A stretch of 64,000 nucleotides of DNA from VRUE01 sp963737575. GTDB lineage: Bacteria > Actinomycetota > Thermoleophilia > Solirubrobacterales > 70-9. Below, piece after piece: positions 16,674 through 25,215 of the stretch. The position numbers and the translations under genes are program-made. Below the pieces are notes generated by a model that saw only the letters and a list, made by a program, of their open reading frames with translations, did no database searches and had not been told where the DNA came from. Numbering within the stretch: position 1 is the stretch's first letter; the number at the start of each line of letters is the position of its first letter. The stretch lies in NCBI GenBank assembly GCA_963737575.1, contig CAVTTJ010000004.1, positions 255,437-319,436 of the forward strand, read 5' to 3'.

Positions 16674-17504
16674 ATGGGACTTCTAGACGGTAAAGCGGCG
16701 ATCGTCACCGGGTCGGCCCGGGGTATCGGCCGTGCGACGGCGGAGCTCTTTGCCGCCGAGGGCGCCAAGGTGCTGATCAACGATCTCGACGCCGATATCG
16801 CCGAGCAGGCCTCGAGCGAGATCGACGGCGAGACCGCCGTCCACGCCGGCGACCTGACCAAGACCGACGCCGCCGACCAGCTGGTCGCCGCCGGCGTCGA
16901 GGCGTTCGGCGCGGTCGACATCGTCGTCAACAACGCCGGCTACACATGGGACGGCGTCGTCCACCGGATGACCGACGAGCAGTTCCAGGCGATGCTCGAC
17001 ATCCACACGATCGTCCCGTTCCGGATCACGAGGGCGCTCGCCCCGCACTGGCGCGAGGCAGCCAAGGCCGAGCGAGGCGAGGGCAAGGAGGTCTTTCGCA
17101 AGATCGTCAACGTCTCCTCGATCTCGGGGACGATGGGCAACGCCGGCCAGGCCAACTACTCGGCCGCCAAGGCGGGTGTCGTCGGCCTGACCAAAACTCT
17201 CGCCAAGGAGTGGGGGCAGTTCAAGGTCAACGTCAACGCCGTCGCGTTCGGCTTCGTCGAGACGCGGCTGACGGCGGCGAAGGAGGCCGGCGGCGAGATG
17301 ACCTCGCCCTCGGGCGAGAAGATCGAGCTTGGCATCCCCGAGCAGATGCGCTCGATGGCCTCGGCGATCATCCCGCTCGGCCGCCCGGCGCAGCCCGAGG
17401 AGGCCGCGGGCCCGGTCCTATTCCTCTGCTCCGGGTACGCCAACTACGTGCACGGTCAGATCCTCAATGTCACCGGTGGGCAGTTCGGGGGGATGTACAC
17501 CTGA
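16674..17504 (+). CDS. SDR-family oxidoreductase (FabG-like 3-oxoacyl reductase)
   Basis: 276 residues, classical short-chain dehydrogenase. GSARGIGRATAELF is the TGxxxGxG cofactor motif, VNNAGYTWDG the NNAG motif, and the catalytic set is S-x12-Y-x3-K with NVSSISG and NYSAAKAG. It has an extended loop before the C-terminal VTGGQFGG. AGGAGGGAG lies upstream and a TAGCCT box at 16631-16636 would give a short leader, so this gene is leadered unlike many neighbours. The next gene overlaps its TGA through a CTG start. Confidence 0.9.
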   Translation: MGLLDGKAAIVTGSARGIGRATAELFAAEGAKVLINDLDADIAEQASSEIDGETAVHAGDLTKTDAADQLVAAGVEAFGAVDIVVNNAGYTWDGVVHRMTDEQFQAMLDIHTIVPFRITRALAPHWREAAKAERGEGKEVFRKIVNVSSISGTMGNAGQANYSAAKAGVVGLTKTLAKEWGQFKVNVNAVAFGFVETRLTAAKEAGGEMTSPSGEKIELGIPEQMRSMASAIIPLGRPAQPEEAAGPVLFLCSGYANYVHGQILNVTGGQFGGMYT

Positions 17505-17989
17505 GCGAGGCGGCGAAAGAGGACGGGCCCCGCTTCCGCTACCTGGATCTGGCGGATCGGACCTGGCCTGTCCTCCGCCGCCTCGCCGGCGTCCACACCC
17601 TGCTCTACCGCGTCAGCGGCGGGCGTCTCGGGCTGAGCGTGCCCGGTGGCCCGGGGCGGATGTTGCTGCTCGACCATGTCGGGGCCAGGAGCGGCACCAG
17701 ACGGACCTGCCCCCTGCTCTATCTCGAGGACGGCGGCAACCTCGTCGTCATCGCATCCAAAGGGGGCTACCCGCAGAACCCGGCCTGGTACCACAACCTG
17801 ATGGCCAACTCCGACACCGAGGTCCAGGTCGGCGACGAGAGGCGCGCGGTCCATGCCCGTCTCGCGACCGCGGAGGAGCGCGAGAGGCTCTGGCCGGAAG
17901 CGGTGAAGATCTGGAGCGACTACGACCGCTACCAGTCGCGAAGCAAGGGCCGCGAGATCCCGATGGTCGTCCTCGAGCCCCGGGCCTAG
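17501..17989 (+). CDS. Deazaflavin (F420)-dependent nitroreductase-family protein
   Basis: 162 residues resembling the DDN/F420H2-dependent reductase family: LYRVSGGRLGLSVPG, LLLDHVGARSGTRRTCPLLYLEDGGNLVVIASKGG and PAWYHNLMANSDTEVQVG in the order seen in that split-barrel family. Those proteins use coenzyme F420, consistent with an actinobacterial host. No ATG, GTG or TTG is in frame near the 5' end; CTG 17501 overlaps the upstream TGA (CTGA) and gives the expected N-terminal length. Its TAG is shared as CTAG with the convergent SDR gene. Confidence 0.8.
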   Translation: MSEAAKEDGPRFRYLDLADRTWPVLRRLAGVHTLLYRVSGGRLGLSVPGGPGRMLLLDHVGARSGTRRTCPLLYLEDGGNLVVIASKGGYPQNPAWYHNLMANSDTEVQVGDERRAVHARLATAEERERLWPEAVKIWSDYDRYQSRSKGREIPMVVLEPRA

Positions 17990-18840
17990 CCCTTCGGTCG
18001 CCGCTCCTCGGCAACCGGCTCGCCGCCCTCGCCGGCGATCGCGTCCGGAGGCCACGGCCCCGCCCAGTTGTCGCGGGCGCCGTCGATCGTGATCGTCGTC
18101 CCCGAGACGAAGTCGCCGGCAGGCGAGGCGAGGTAGGCGACGAGCCAGGCGAGCTCCTCGGCCCGGCCGGCCCGGCCGATCGGGATCGAGCGCTCGAGGT
18201 TTTCGACGACGACCCGCGGATACTTCGTCAGCAGCGTCTCGGTCGCGAACTGGCCGGCGGCGAGGGCGCAGGTCGTGATCCCGAACCGCGCCCACTCGAC
18301 GGCGAGCGTCCGCATCATGTTCTCGACCGCGGCGCGCGCCGCGCCGGAGTGCACCATCCCCGGCATCCCGTGGTGGGGGGAAAGGGTGATGCTGAGGACC
18401 TTGCCTCCGCCCTGCGGGATGAAGGCCCGGGTCGCCGCGGCGTGGGTCATCAGCCATGTGCCCTGCACGTTCAGCTCGGTCACCGTGCGAAAGCCCTTCG
18501 GGCTGATCGCCTCGGCCGGGCTGAGGAACTGGCCGCCGGCGTTGTTGACGAGGACGTCGAGCCTGCCGTGGCGCCCAAGGAGGCCGTCGAAGAGCCGCCC
18601 GACCGCCTCCTCATCGCGAATGTCCATCGTCTCGTGCTCGAAGCTGCCGGGCAGCCCGTCGGCGAGGGCCTCGGTCTCCGCCAGGGGCTCCTCGCGGCGT
18701 CCGCAGCCGACCACCGTCGCGCCGAGGCGGGCCAGCTCGAGCGCCGTCTCGCGGCCGAGCCCGCTGCCCGATCCCGAGACGAGGCAGACCCGTCCCTCGA
18801 GCAGGCCGTCTCTGAATATGCGCGAGGCGCCGTCGGCCAT
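17986..18840 (-). CDS. SDR-family oxidoreductase
   Basis: 284 residues. GSGSGLGRETALEL is the cofactor motif, VNNAGGQFLSP the NNAG motif. The usual catalytic Tyr-x3-Lys is replaced: the segment reads SGAARAAVENMM, as in 2,4-dienoyl-CoA reductase (DECR)-type SDRs, where the tyrosine is also missing. That and the lipid context suggest an enoyl/dienoyl-CoA reductase. ATG 18840 lies 8 nt after TAGGGT on the minus strand, so the gene is likely leaderless. Confidence 0.85.
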   Translation of the reverse strand: MADGASRIFRDGLLEGRVCLVSGSGSGLGRETALELARLGATVVGCGRREEPLAETEALADGLPGSFEHETMDIRDEEAVGRLFDGLLGRHGRLDVLVNNAGGQFLSPAEAISPKGFRTVTELNVQGTWLMTHAAATRAFIPQGGGKVLSITLSPHHGMPGMVHSGAARAAVENMMRTLAVEWARFGITTCALAAGQFATETLLTKYPRVVVENLERSIPIGRAGRAEELAWLVAYLASPAGDFVSGTTITIDGARDNWAGPWPPDAIAGEGGEPVAEERRPKG

Positions 18841-18848
18841 CGGCCACA

Positions 18849-18854
18849 ACCCTA
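18849..18854 (-). promoter_or_regulatory. -10 box of leaderless SDR gene
   Basis: TAGGGT on the minus strand, 8 nt before ATG 18840. Confidence 0.45.
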
Positions 18855-18861
18855 GAGGCGG

Positions 18862-19842
18862 TCAGCCGAGCTTGATGTTCACCTTCCTGCCCAGGGGAAG
18901 GACCTTCTTGGGCCTGGCGCTCTGACCGATCACCCTTTTCCCATCACCCCTGACCTTGCCCAGCTTGCAGCCCGCCTTTTTCAGCTTCCTGCGGGCCGTC
19001 CCCAGGCCCCTGCCCTTCAGCTTCGGCACCAGGCAGGCCGTGTAGGTGAAGATGGCCCCCGGCGAGGCGACGGAGCGACCGGCGATGGTGACGACGGCGA
19101 TGCCCACGGGCCCGGGGCTCTTCACCTTCGGCGCGATCGCCGTGATCTGGGTATCGGAGCCGCCGGGGAAGATCGACGCGGGGGTTTCACCGAACTGGAC
19201 CGACGTGACACCGGTGAGGTCGGTCCCGGCGATGGTCACGCTGGTGCCGCCTGCGATCGATCCGGAAGCCGGCGAGATGGTCGTGACCGTCGGGGCCGGC
19301 TGGACGTCGGCGCTGAACGAGAACTGCGCGCCCATCGCGGTTGCGATCGGCGGAAGGGCGGCGCCTTCCGGCAGAGCCGGTTCCCAGCCCGCATAGGTCC
19401 CCTCGGAGCTCACCACAGCGCCCACCTCGTCACTGGCGTTGGAGGTGTTGAATCCGATCAGGTCGCCCCGATGGATCGGCAGATCGGTCGTGAACGTTTC
19501 CGTCCCCATTCCGGCCGGAGTCGCCGGGCCGCTCGTGCCGGCCCCCGCGAACGCTCCCGCAACCGGTCTCAGAACCCTCAGGTAGAACGGCCCGCCCGAT
19601 GCGCCGGTCAACCGCCAGCGGACGACGACGCCGTCGACCGGGGAAGCGGGTGCCGTTCCCGGCCCCGCCAGGGTCAGGTTGACCAGGGTGAGCGTGCCTT
19701 TCGACCCGGCGGTGGTCGAGATCACGCCGGAGGTGTCCGTGCTGCCGAGCGTGATCGTCGAGGCCTGGCCGACCGCGGGAGCGAGCGCGGCGATCAAGAC
19801 GATGATCGCGGCGAGCAGACAGCACGGGTGGGCCCGGCGCAT
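18862..19842 (-). CDS. Secreted protein with IPT/TIG and C-terminal PASTA-like domains
   Basis: 326 residues. A signal peptide spans about residues 1-27 (positive start, hydrophobic core, ending GQAS). Residues about 30-170 form a beta-rich domain without a name I know. Residues about 175-265 are an IPT/TIG domain (TISPASGSIAGGTSVTIAGTD). The last 57 residues (VPKLKGRGLGTARRKLKKAG, RPKKVLPLGRKVNIKLG) are PASTA-like and very basic, which suggests cell-wall binding. ATG 19842 is 7 nt after TATGGT and gives the cleanest signal peptide; an ATG five codons earlier lies within the -10 box. Confidence 0.8.
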   Translation of the reverse strand: MRRAHPCCLLAAIIVLIAALAPAVGQASTITLGSTDTSGVISTTAGSKGTLTLVNLTLAGPGTAPASPVDGVVVRWRLTGASGGPFYLRVLRPVAGAFAGAGTSGPATPAGMGTETFTTDLPIHRGDLIGFNTSNASDEVGAVVSSEGTYAGWEPALPEGAALPPIATAMGAQFSFSADVQPAPTVTTISPASGSIAGGTSVTIAGTDLTGVTSVQFGETPASIFPGGSDTQITAIAPKVKSPGPVGIAVVTIAGRSVASPGAIFTYTACLVPKLKGRGLGTARRKLKKAGCKLGKVRGDGKRVIGQSARPKKVLPLGRKVNIKLG

Positions 19843-19849
19843 CGAATCG

Positions 19850-19855
19850 ACCATA
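19850..19855 (-). promoter_or_regulatory. -10 box of leaderless secreted protein gene
   Basis: TATGGT on the minus strand, 7 nt before ATG 19842; it decides against the upstream in-frame ATG, which falls inside the box. Confidence 0.5.
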
Positions 19856-19890
19856 GGGGCGGGCGCGGCCGGGGTCAAATGGGCAGGGGG

Positions 19891-19896
19891 TAATGT
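19891..19896 (+). promoter_or_regulatory. -10 box of leaderless MBL-fold gene
   Basis: TAATGT, 9 nt before ATG 19906. Confidence 0.45.
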
Positions 19897-19905
19897 CCGC
19901 CGACG

Positions 19906-20817
19906 ATGAAGGTGCAGGTCGAGGCAAAGCCGCTGCACGAGCCGCTCTCCGGGGGAACCCAGGGGGCGACGGTGACGGTCGAGCCGATCGTCACGGGCAC
20001 GGTTCACTTCCCGCGCCCGCTGATGGAAAGCCCCGGCGGCCGCTTTCTCACCCCGCGGCTCGGATGGGCTCTGCTCACCGGCAGGGAAGCGACGGAGGTC
20101 CCGGTTCCCGTCTTCCTGATCCGGCATCCCAGCGCCGGCGCGATCCTCGTCGACACCGGCCTCCATCCCTCGATCGCGACCGACGCCGAAGAGAACTTCG
20201 GCCGCCTACCCGCCCGCTTCGGCAGACCTTCCGTCGAGTCCGACGGCGACGCACCGGCCCAGCTCCGCAAACGCGGCCTCGACCCCGGTGAGATCCCGAT
20301 CGTGGTGATGACCCACCTCCACATCGACCACACCTCGGCGATCTCCGAGTTCCCGAGCTCGACCTTCGTCATCAGCGATGTCGAGTGGCACGAGGCGACC
20401 CAGGGGAAGGGGCCGACGATGAACGGCTACCGGCGGATCCATTTCGACTTCGCATTCGACTACCGCACCGTCGACTTCGACCGCGGCGGGATCGACTCGT
20501 ACGCGACGTTCGGCCGCACCTTCGACCTCTTCGGCGACGGCTCGGTCAGGCTCGCCTACACCCCGGGGCACTCGGCCGGCCACATGTCGGTCATCGCCCG
20601 GCTCAGGGAGAGGGACTTCGTGATCGGCGGCGACGCCGCCTACATGTTCGCCCAGCTCGAGGGCGACGCGCCGCCGGCGCCGCGGCCGCACGATGCCCAC
20701 AACTACCGCCGCTCGCTGCAGGAGCTGAGACTGTTCCGGCGCGAGTTCCCGGCCGCGATCGTCACCCCCGGGCACGACACGGAGTTCTACGAGAGGCTCG
20801 AGGCGCGCTACGAGTAG
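19906..20817 (+). CDS. Metallo-beta-lactamase-fold hydrolase (AHL lactonase-like)
   Basis: 303 residues. THLHIDHTSAI gives HxHxDH, TPGHSAGHMSV the next metal His, GGDAAYMF the bridging Asp, and TPGHDTEF the final His, so the dinuclear Zn site is complete. The arrangement and size fit the lactonase branch that includes N-acyl-homoserine lactonases, though any lactone or ester could be the substrate. No signal peptide. It overlaps the convergent acyltransferase gene by 10 bp. Confidence 0.85.
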   Translation: MKVQVEAKPLHEPLSGGTQGATVTVEPIVTGTVHFPRPLMESPGGRFLTPRLGWALLTGREATEVPVPVFLIRHPSAGAILVDTGLHPSIATDAEENFGRLPARFGRPSVESDGDAPAQLRKRGLDPGEIPIVVMTHLHIDHTSAISEFPSSTFVISDVEWHEATQGKGPTMNGYRRIHFDFAFDYRTVDFDRGGIDSYATFGRTFDLFGDGSVRLAYTPGHSAGHMSVIARLRERDFVIGGDAAYMFAQLEGDAPPAPRPHDAHNYRRSLQELRLFRREFPAAIVTPGHDTEFYERLEARYE

Positions 20818-21576
20818 TTCGTCTCGCCCGGCTCGGGCGTGACTCCCTCGTGCAGGGAGCGGATCACGTTGCGCCGCCCCTGCTCGTTGAGCCGCATGTA
20901 CATCGTCCCGGACCCGGTCGAAGATTTCGGTCGCCACTTCGAGCTGGCGCCCGCGGCCGGGTGAGTCCTCGACCGGAAACGTGACCGGCTCGCCGAACTG
21001 AACGGTGACCTTCGGGAACCGAAAGCGCTTCCAGCGGCGCACCTTCTCCGAGCCGTGGATCGCGACCGGCACCACCGGCGCCCCCGACTCGAGGGCCAAC
21101 CTCCCGACACCCGGTTTCGGCTCGCCGAGCTCACCGCTCCGCGAGCGGCCGCCCTCGGCATAGATCAGCAGCATCCCGCCCTGGCCGAGGACGGTGTAGG
21201 CGGTCTTGAAGGCCTCCTCGTCGTGGTGGCCGCGCCGGACCGGGATCACGCCGCCGTGCTTGAAGATGTAGTTCAGGACCGGGTTGCCGAACAGCTGCGA
21301 TTTCGCCATGAACCGGATCTGGCGCCGGAGATAGAGGCCGATGAAGAAGTGGTCCATCTGGCTGAAGTGATTCGGGGCGAGGATCAACGGGCCCGACCTC
21401 GGCACGTTCTCAACCCCGATCGCGCGGGTGCGGTACAGCAGCAGCGTCGGCAGCGTGACAATCGCCCGCACGAGCGGGTAGGTCCAGCCGACTCCCCGAC
21501 GCGCGGCGGCGTGGAACCGGTCGAAGTACTCCGCCGGACGCTCGTCCTTGTAGACCTGTGGCTTGATGTCGGGCAT
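20808..21576 (-). CDS. 1-acyl-glycerol-3-phosphate acyltransferase-like protein, apparent single-base frameshift near the 3' end
   Basis: PlsC-type acyltransferase. NHFSQMD is the HX4D catalytic motif, YAEGGRSRSGEL motif III and VPVAIHGSE motif IV; an N-terminal hydrophobic helix precedes them. After EIFDRVR the frame runs on as Arg-rich nonsense, while dropping one C from CCC at 20907-20909 (+) joins it to a sensible helix (TMYMRLNEQGRRN) ending at TAG 20808. The full motifs are upstream of the break, so the enzyme may work even as written. Same strand as glpK, 68 bp downstream, which fits glycerol to G3P to phosphatidate flow. Confidence 0.8.
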
Positions 21577-21644
21577 GTCCAGGGCGATCTGAGCTGGCCG
21601 AAGGCGACGGCCGTCGCCTTGCCTACCCCCTGCCCTCGCGCCGG

Positions 21645-23108
21645 TTACGCGGCCGGTTGCGGCGCGTCCCAGCCGCGTGAGCGCTCGACCGCCCGCCCCC
21701 AATCGGCGAGCAGTGCCGAGCGCGACTCCGTGTCCATTCGCGGCTCGTAGCGGGCCGCCTCGCGCCAGGTCCGACGGACGTCCTCCTCGCTCCAGCGCCC
21801 GGTGGCGATCCCGGCCAGGTATGCGGCCCCGAGCGCTGTGGTCTCGCTGACCTCCGGAACGACGACCGGGGCGCCGAGGACGTCGGCCTGGAACTGCATC
21901 AGCCAGCCGTTGGCCACCGCGCCGCCGTCGGCCCTGAGCTCGGCCAGCCGCTCCCCCGCCGCCGCCTCCTGCGCCCGCACGGCATCGACGGTCTGGTAGG
22001 CGGTCGCCTCGAGGGCGGCGCGCGCCAGGTGGGCGCGGCCGCTTCCTCGGGTCAGCCCGACGATCGTTCCGCGCGCGTATGGGTCCCAGTGCGGCGAGCC
22101 GAGGCCGGTCAGTGCCGGGACGAAGTAGACGCCGTCGTTCCCCTCGAGCGAGGCCGCCAGCGCCTCCGTCTCGGCGGCCTCGGCGATGATCCCGAGCCCG
22201 TCGCGAAGCCACTGCACCGCGGCGCCGGTGACGAAGATCGAGGCCTCGAGCGCATATGCGGGACCGCCGCCCGTCTCGCAGGCGACGGTGGACAGCAGCC
22301 CCTCGACCGGTCCCGGGAGCTCGGCGCCCGTATGAAGGAGAACGAAGCTGCCGGTGCCGTAGGTGTTCTTCGCGGTCCCAGGGGTATGGCAGGCCTGGCC
22401 GAAGAGCGCCGCCTGCTGGTCGCCGGCGATCCCGGCGACCGGGACCTCGCCGCCGAACTCAGTGGTCGTGCCGAAGACCTGCGAGGACGGCAGCGGCTCG
22501 GGCAGCCGCTCGGGCTCGACGCCGAGCATCGAGCAGAGCTCCTCGTCCCAGGCGTGGCGGCGGATGTCGAAGAGCATGGTCCGCGATGCGTTGGTGCGGT
22601 CGGTCGCGTGGCGGCCGGTCAGCTTGAACAGCAGCCAGGAGTCGATCGTCCCGAAGACGGCCCTCCCGGCGCCCTCGGCGTTTTGCAGCAGCCACTCGAT
22701 CTTCGTCCCGGAGAAGTAGGGGTCGAGGACGAGGCCGGTCCGCTCGCGGACAAGGTCGTCGCGGCCCGCTGCGCGGAGCTCCGCGCAGCGCTCGGCGGTG
22801 CGACGGTCCTGCCAGACGAGCGCCCGGTGGATCGGCTCGCCGCTGTCCGGATCCCAGGCGACGACCGTCTCGCGCTGGTTGGCTATCCCGATCCCCTCGA
22901 GATCGGCGCCGTCGATGCCGGCGTCGGCGATCGCCCTCGCAGCGACCAGCATGCTGGTCTCCCAGATCTCGGTCGCGTCGTGCTCGACCCAACCCGGCCG
23001 GGGGAAGTGCTGCTCGAACTCCGAGTACGCCCTGCCGGCGATCCGGGCCTCCTCGTCGAAGACGAGGCAGGTGGTGCCCGTCGTGCCCTGGTCGATCGCG
23101 AGGATCAA
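21645..23108 (-). CDS. glpK: Glycerol kinase
   Basis: 487 residues, normal length for glycerol kinase (glycerol + ATP to glycerol 3-phosphate). LAIDQGTTGTTCLVFD is the phosphate-binding start, GIANQRETVVAWD and NTYGTGSFVLL the FGGY signatures, and ALTGLGSPHWDPYARG the C-terminal motif. TTG start at 23108; no ATG or GTG lies between it and the TetR stop 22 bp upstream, so translation is probably coupled to the regulator gene. Second gene of tetR-glpK-acyltransferase. Confidence 0.95.
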   Translation of the reverse strand: MILAIDQGTTGTTCLVFDEEARIAGRAYSEFEQHFPRPGWVEHDATEIWETSMLVAARAIADAGIDGADLEGIGIANQRETVVAWDPDSGEPIHRALVWQDRRTAERCAELRAAGRDDLVRERTGLVLDPYFSGTKIEWLLQNAEGAGRAVFGTIDSWLLFKLTGRHATDRTNASRTMLFDIRRHAWDEELCSMLGVEPERLPEPLPSSQVFGTTTEFGGEVPVAGIAGDQQAALFGQACHTPGTAKNTYGTGSFVLLHTGAELPGPVEGLLSTVACETGGGPAYALEASIFVTGAAVQWLRDGLGIIAEAAETEALAASLEGNDGVYFVPALTGLGSPHWDPYARGTIVGLTRGSGRAHLARAALEATAYQTVDAVRAQEAAAGERLAELRADGGAVANGWLMQFQADVLGAPVVVPEVSETTALGAAYLAGIATGRWSEEDVRRTWREAARYEPRMDTESRSALLADWGRAVERSRGWDAPQPAA

Positions 23109-23130
23109 AACGTTGTTTCGCGCCGGCAGG

Positions 23131-23712
23131 CTATCCGGCGTCGGCCTGGGCTCCGCGGACGATCGTCAGTAGCGCCTCCGCGAGGCCGGTCGGGTCTTCT
23201 TCTCCGGTTCCGAGCCGGCGCAGCCCCAGGCCGTACATCAGCGCCACGATCGAGCGGGCCCGGGTCTTCGCCATGGGAACCTGAAGCGCCTCCAGCGCCG
23301 CCGTGGCGACTTCTTCGTAGGCGATGAAGCAGCGCAGCGACGCGGCGCGAAGCTCGGGGTCGCGCGCGGCCTGGAGGTGAAGCTCGAACTCGGCGAGCTC
23401 CCAGATCCTCCGCCCGGTTTCGCGGACCACCCGCTCGACCTCGACCGCCACCTGCTCGACGCTCGGCCGCGCCCGCCGCAGCTCGGCGGCGATCCCCTCG
23501 AGCCGTACGACCTCCTCGCCGACCATCAACATCAGGCTCTCGCGCAGCAGGTCGAGCTGGCTGTCGAAGTGATAGGTCAGCGAACCGAGCGAGACATCGG
23601 CCGCGTCGGCGACACGCCGGTTCGTCACCGCGGCGATCCCCTCGCGCCCGATCAGGTCGAGGGTGGTGCGGAGGATCCGCTCACGGGTGTCGGTTGCGGT
23701 TGCCGTTGCCAT
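23131..23712 (-). CDS. TetR-family transcriptional regulator
   Basis: 193 residues. N-terminal HTH at about 8-55 (RERILRTTLDLIGREGIAAVTNRRVADAADVS is the usual pattern, then LGSLTYHF). The C-terminal domain is helical with ERVVRETGRRIWELAEFELHLQAA, as in the AefR-like subgroup. It is divergent from the amidase gene, and the 81-bp gap holds a perfect 16-bp palindrome that is the obvious operator. glpK follows on the same strand. Effector unknown. Confidence 0.88.
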   Translation of the reverse strand: MATATATDTRERILRTTLDLIGREGIAAVTNRRVADAADVSLGSLTYHFDSQLDLLRESLMLMVGEEVVRLEGIAAELRRARPSVEQVAVEVERVVRETGRRIWELAEFELHLQAARDPELRAASLRCFIAYEEVATAALEALQVPMAKTRARSIVALMYGLGLRRLGTGEEDPTGLAEALLTIVRGAQADAG

Positions 23713-23754
23713 CGGGAATCCCTGTGCTCGAGCCCAGCCTACCCCCTCTTCGCC

Positions 23755-23760
23755 TATTGT
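23755..23760 (+). promoter_or_regulatory. -10 box of amidase promoter
   Basis: TATTGT; its last two bases overlap the palindromic operator, so a bound regulator would block it. It leaves a leader of about 27 nt with GGGAGGGG before ATG 23794. Confidence 0.4.
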
Positions 23761-23774
23761 TCGTTCGAACGAAC
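23759..23774. promoter_or_regulatory. TetR operator, perfect 16-bp palindrome
   Basis: GTTCGTTCGAACGAAC is identical on both strands and lies midway between the divergent tetR (start 23712) and amidase (start 23794). Size and symmetry fit a TetR dimer site. Confidence 0.7.
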
Positions 23775-23793
23775 GCGAGGGAGGGGATCCGAA

Positions 23794-25215
23794 ATGCCGA
23801 CCAAGACCAGTCCCGACCTCGGTCTCCAGGAGCAGGTGGGGATGCTGGCGACCGGGGGGATCTCCTCGCGCGAGCTGGTGGAGGAATCGCTGCGACGGAC
23901 GGAGGCCGCCCAGCGGGACCTGAACGCGTTCCGAGTGATCCGTGCCGAGGAGGCGCTGGCGGAGGCGGAGGACGCCGACCGGCGGATCGCAGCGGGCAAC
24001 GGCGGCCCGCTGCTCGGCGCGCCGGTCGCGATCAAGGAAGACGTCGACCTCGCCGGCCACCCGACCCTGTTCGGCTGCGGCGGGTCGTTCTCCCCCGCCG
24101 AGCAGGACTCCGAGCTCGTGCGGCGCCTGCGCGAGGCGGGCGCGATCGTGATCGGCAAGACACACGCGCCTGAGGTCGGCCAGTGGCCGTTCACCGAGGG
24201 CCCTTCTTTCGGCGCGACCCGGAACCCCTGGAGCATCGCCCACACCCCGGGCGGGTCCAGCGGGGGCGCGGCCGCGGCCGTCGCCGCCGGCCTGGTTCCC
24301 GCGGCGATCGGCTCCGACGGCGCCGGCTCGATCCGGATCCCCGCGGCCTGGACCGGCCTGGTCGGGCTGAAGCCACAGCGTGGACGGATCTCGACCTGGC
24401 CCGAGCCCGACGCCTTCAATGGCCTGACCTGCTTCGGGCCCCTAACCCGCAGTGTCGCCGATGCCGCCCTCCTCCTCGACGCGCTCCAGGGCAGTGCCCC
24501 TGGGGACAGGCACAGGCCGGCGCCGCCGCTCGAGCCGTTCGCCGAGTCGGCGGGGCGGGAGCCGCGGCCGCTGCGGGTCGCGCTCTCGTTCGCGACGCCG
24601 TTCGGGGTGGTGAACGAGCTCGACCCCGAGCACCGGGCCGCGATCGAGGCGTTTGCCGAGCAGCTCGGCGAGTTGGGGCACGACGTCGTCCCCGCCGATC
24701 CCGAATACGGCCTCGTCGGGGCGGCGATCGTCCCGCGCGGGATGGGCGGGGTCACGGCCTGGCTCGACGACAACGTCAGCGACCGATCGAACCTCGAGCC
24801 GCGGACCAGGACCCACGCGCGCCTGGGCAGGCTGCTCTGCGGCCCGCCGCTGCGGGCGGCGCGGGCGGCGGAGCCGGCGCTGCGACGCCGCATCGGCCGG
24901 ATCTTCGACGGCTTCGACCTCGTCCTGACCCCGACGACCGCGAAGCCCCCGACCCGGATCTACGAGCACGACGGCCGCGGCTACTGGGCGACCAGCACCG
25001 CGATCACCGCCGCCTGCCCCTACGGGTTCGCGTGGAACGTCGTCGGCTGGCCGGGGATCAGCGTCCCCGCCGGGCGGACGGAGTCCGGCCTGCCGATCGG
25101 CGCCCAGCTCCTCGGGCCCGAAGGGGGCGAGGCGGCCCTACTGGAACTGGCGGGGTCCGTCGAGCGGGCGGCCGGAGGCTGGGAGCGGCCGCCCTACCCG
25201 CGCCGCGATGCGTAG
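23794..25215 (+). CDS. Amidase signature family hydrolase
   Basis: 473 residues. The Ser-cisSer-Lys triad is visible: Lys in APVAIKEDVD near residue 77, the Gly/Ser loop TPGGSSGGAAAAVAAG near 152 and the nucleophile in GSDGAGSIRIPAAW near 176. C-terminal DLVLTPTTAKPP and PGISVPAGRTESGLPIGAQLLG are the usual conserved strands. Length fits an indoleacetamide/nylon-type amidase rather than GatA; no gatB/gatC neighbours. Likely regulated by the divergent TetR. Overlaps the convergent glycosyltransferase gene by 22 bp. Confidence 0.92.
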   Translation: MPTKTSPDLGLQEQVGMLATGGISSRELVEESLRRTEAAQRDLNAFRVIRAEEALAEAEDADRRIAAGNGGPLLGAPVAIKEDVDLAGHPTLFGCGGSFSPAEQDSELVRRLREAGAIVIGKTHAPEVGQWPFTEGPSFGATRNPWSIAHTPGGSSGGAAAAVAAGLVPAAIGSDGAGSIRIPAAWTGLVGLKPQRGRISTWPEPDAFNGLTCFGPLTRSVADAALLLDALQGSAPGDRHRPAPPLEPFAESAGREPRPLRVALSFATPFGVVNELDPEHRAAIEAFAEQLGELGHDVVPADPEYGLVGAAIVPRGMGGVTAWLDDNVSDRSNLEPRTRTHARLGRLLCGPPLRAARAAEPALRRRIGRIFDGFDLVLTPTTAKPPTRIYEHDGRGYWATSTAITAACPYGFAWNVVGWPGISVPAGRTESGLPIGAQLLGPEGGEAALLELAGSVERAAGGWERPPYPRRDA

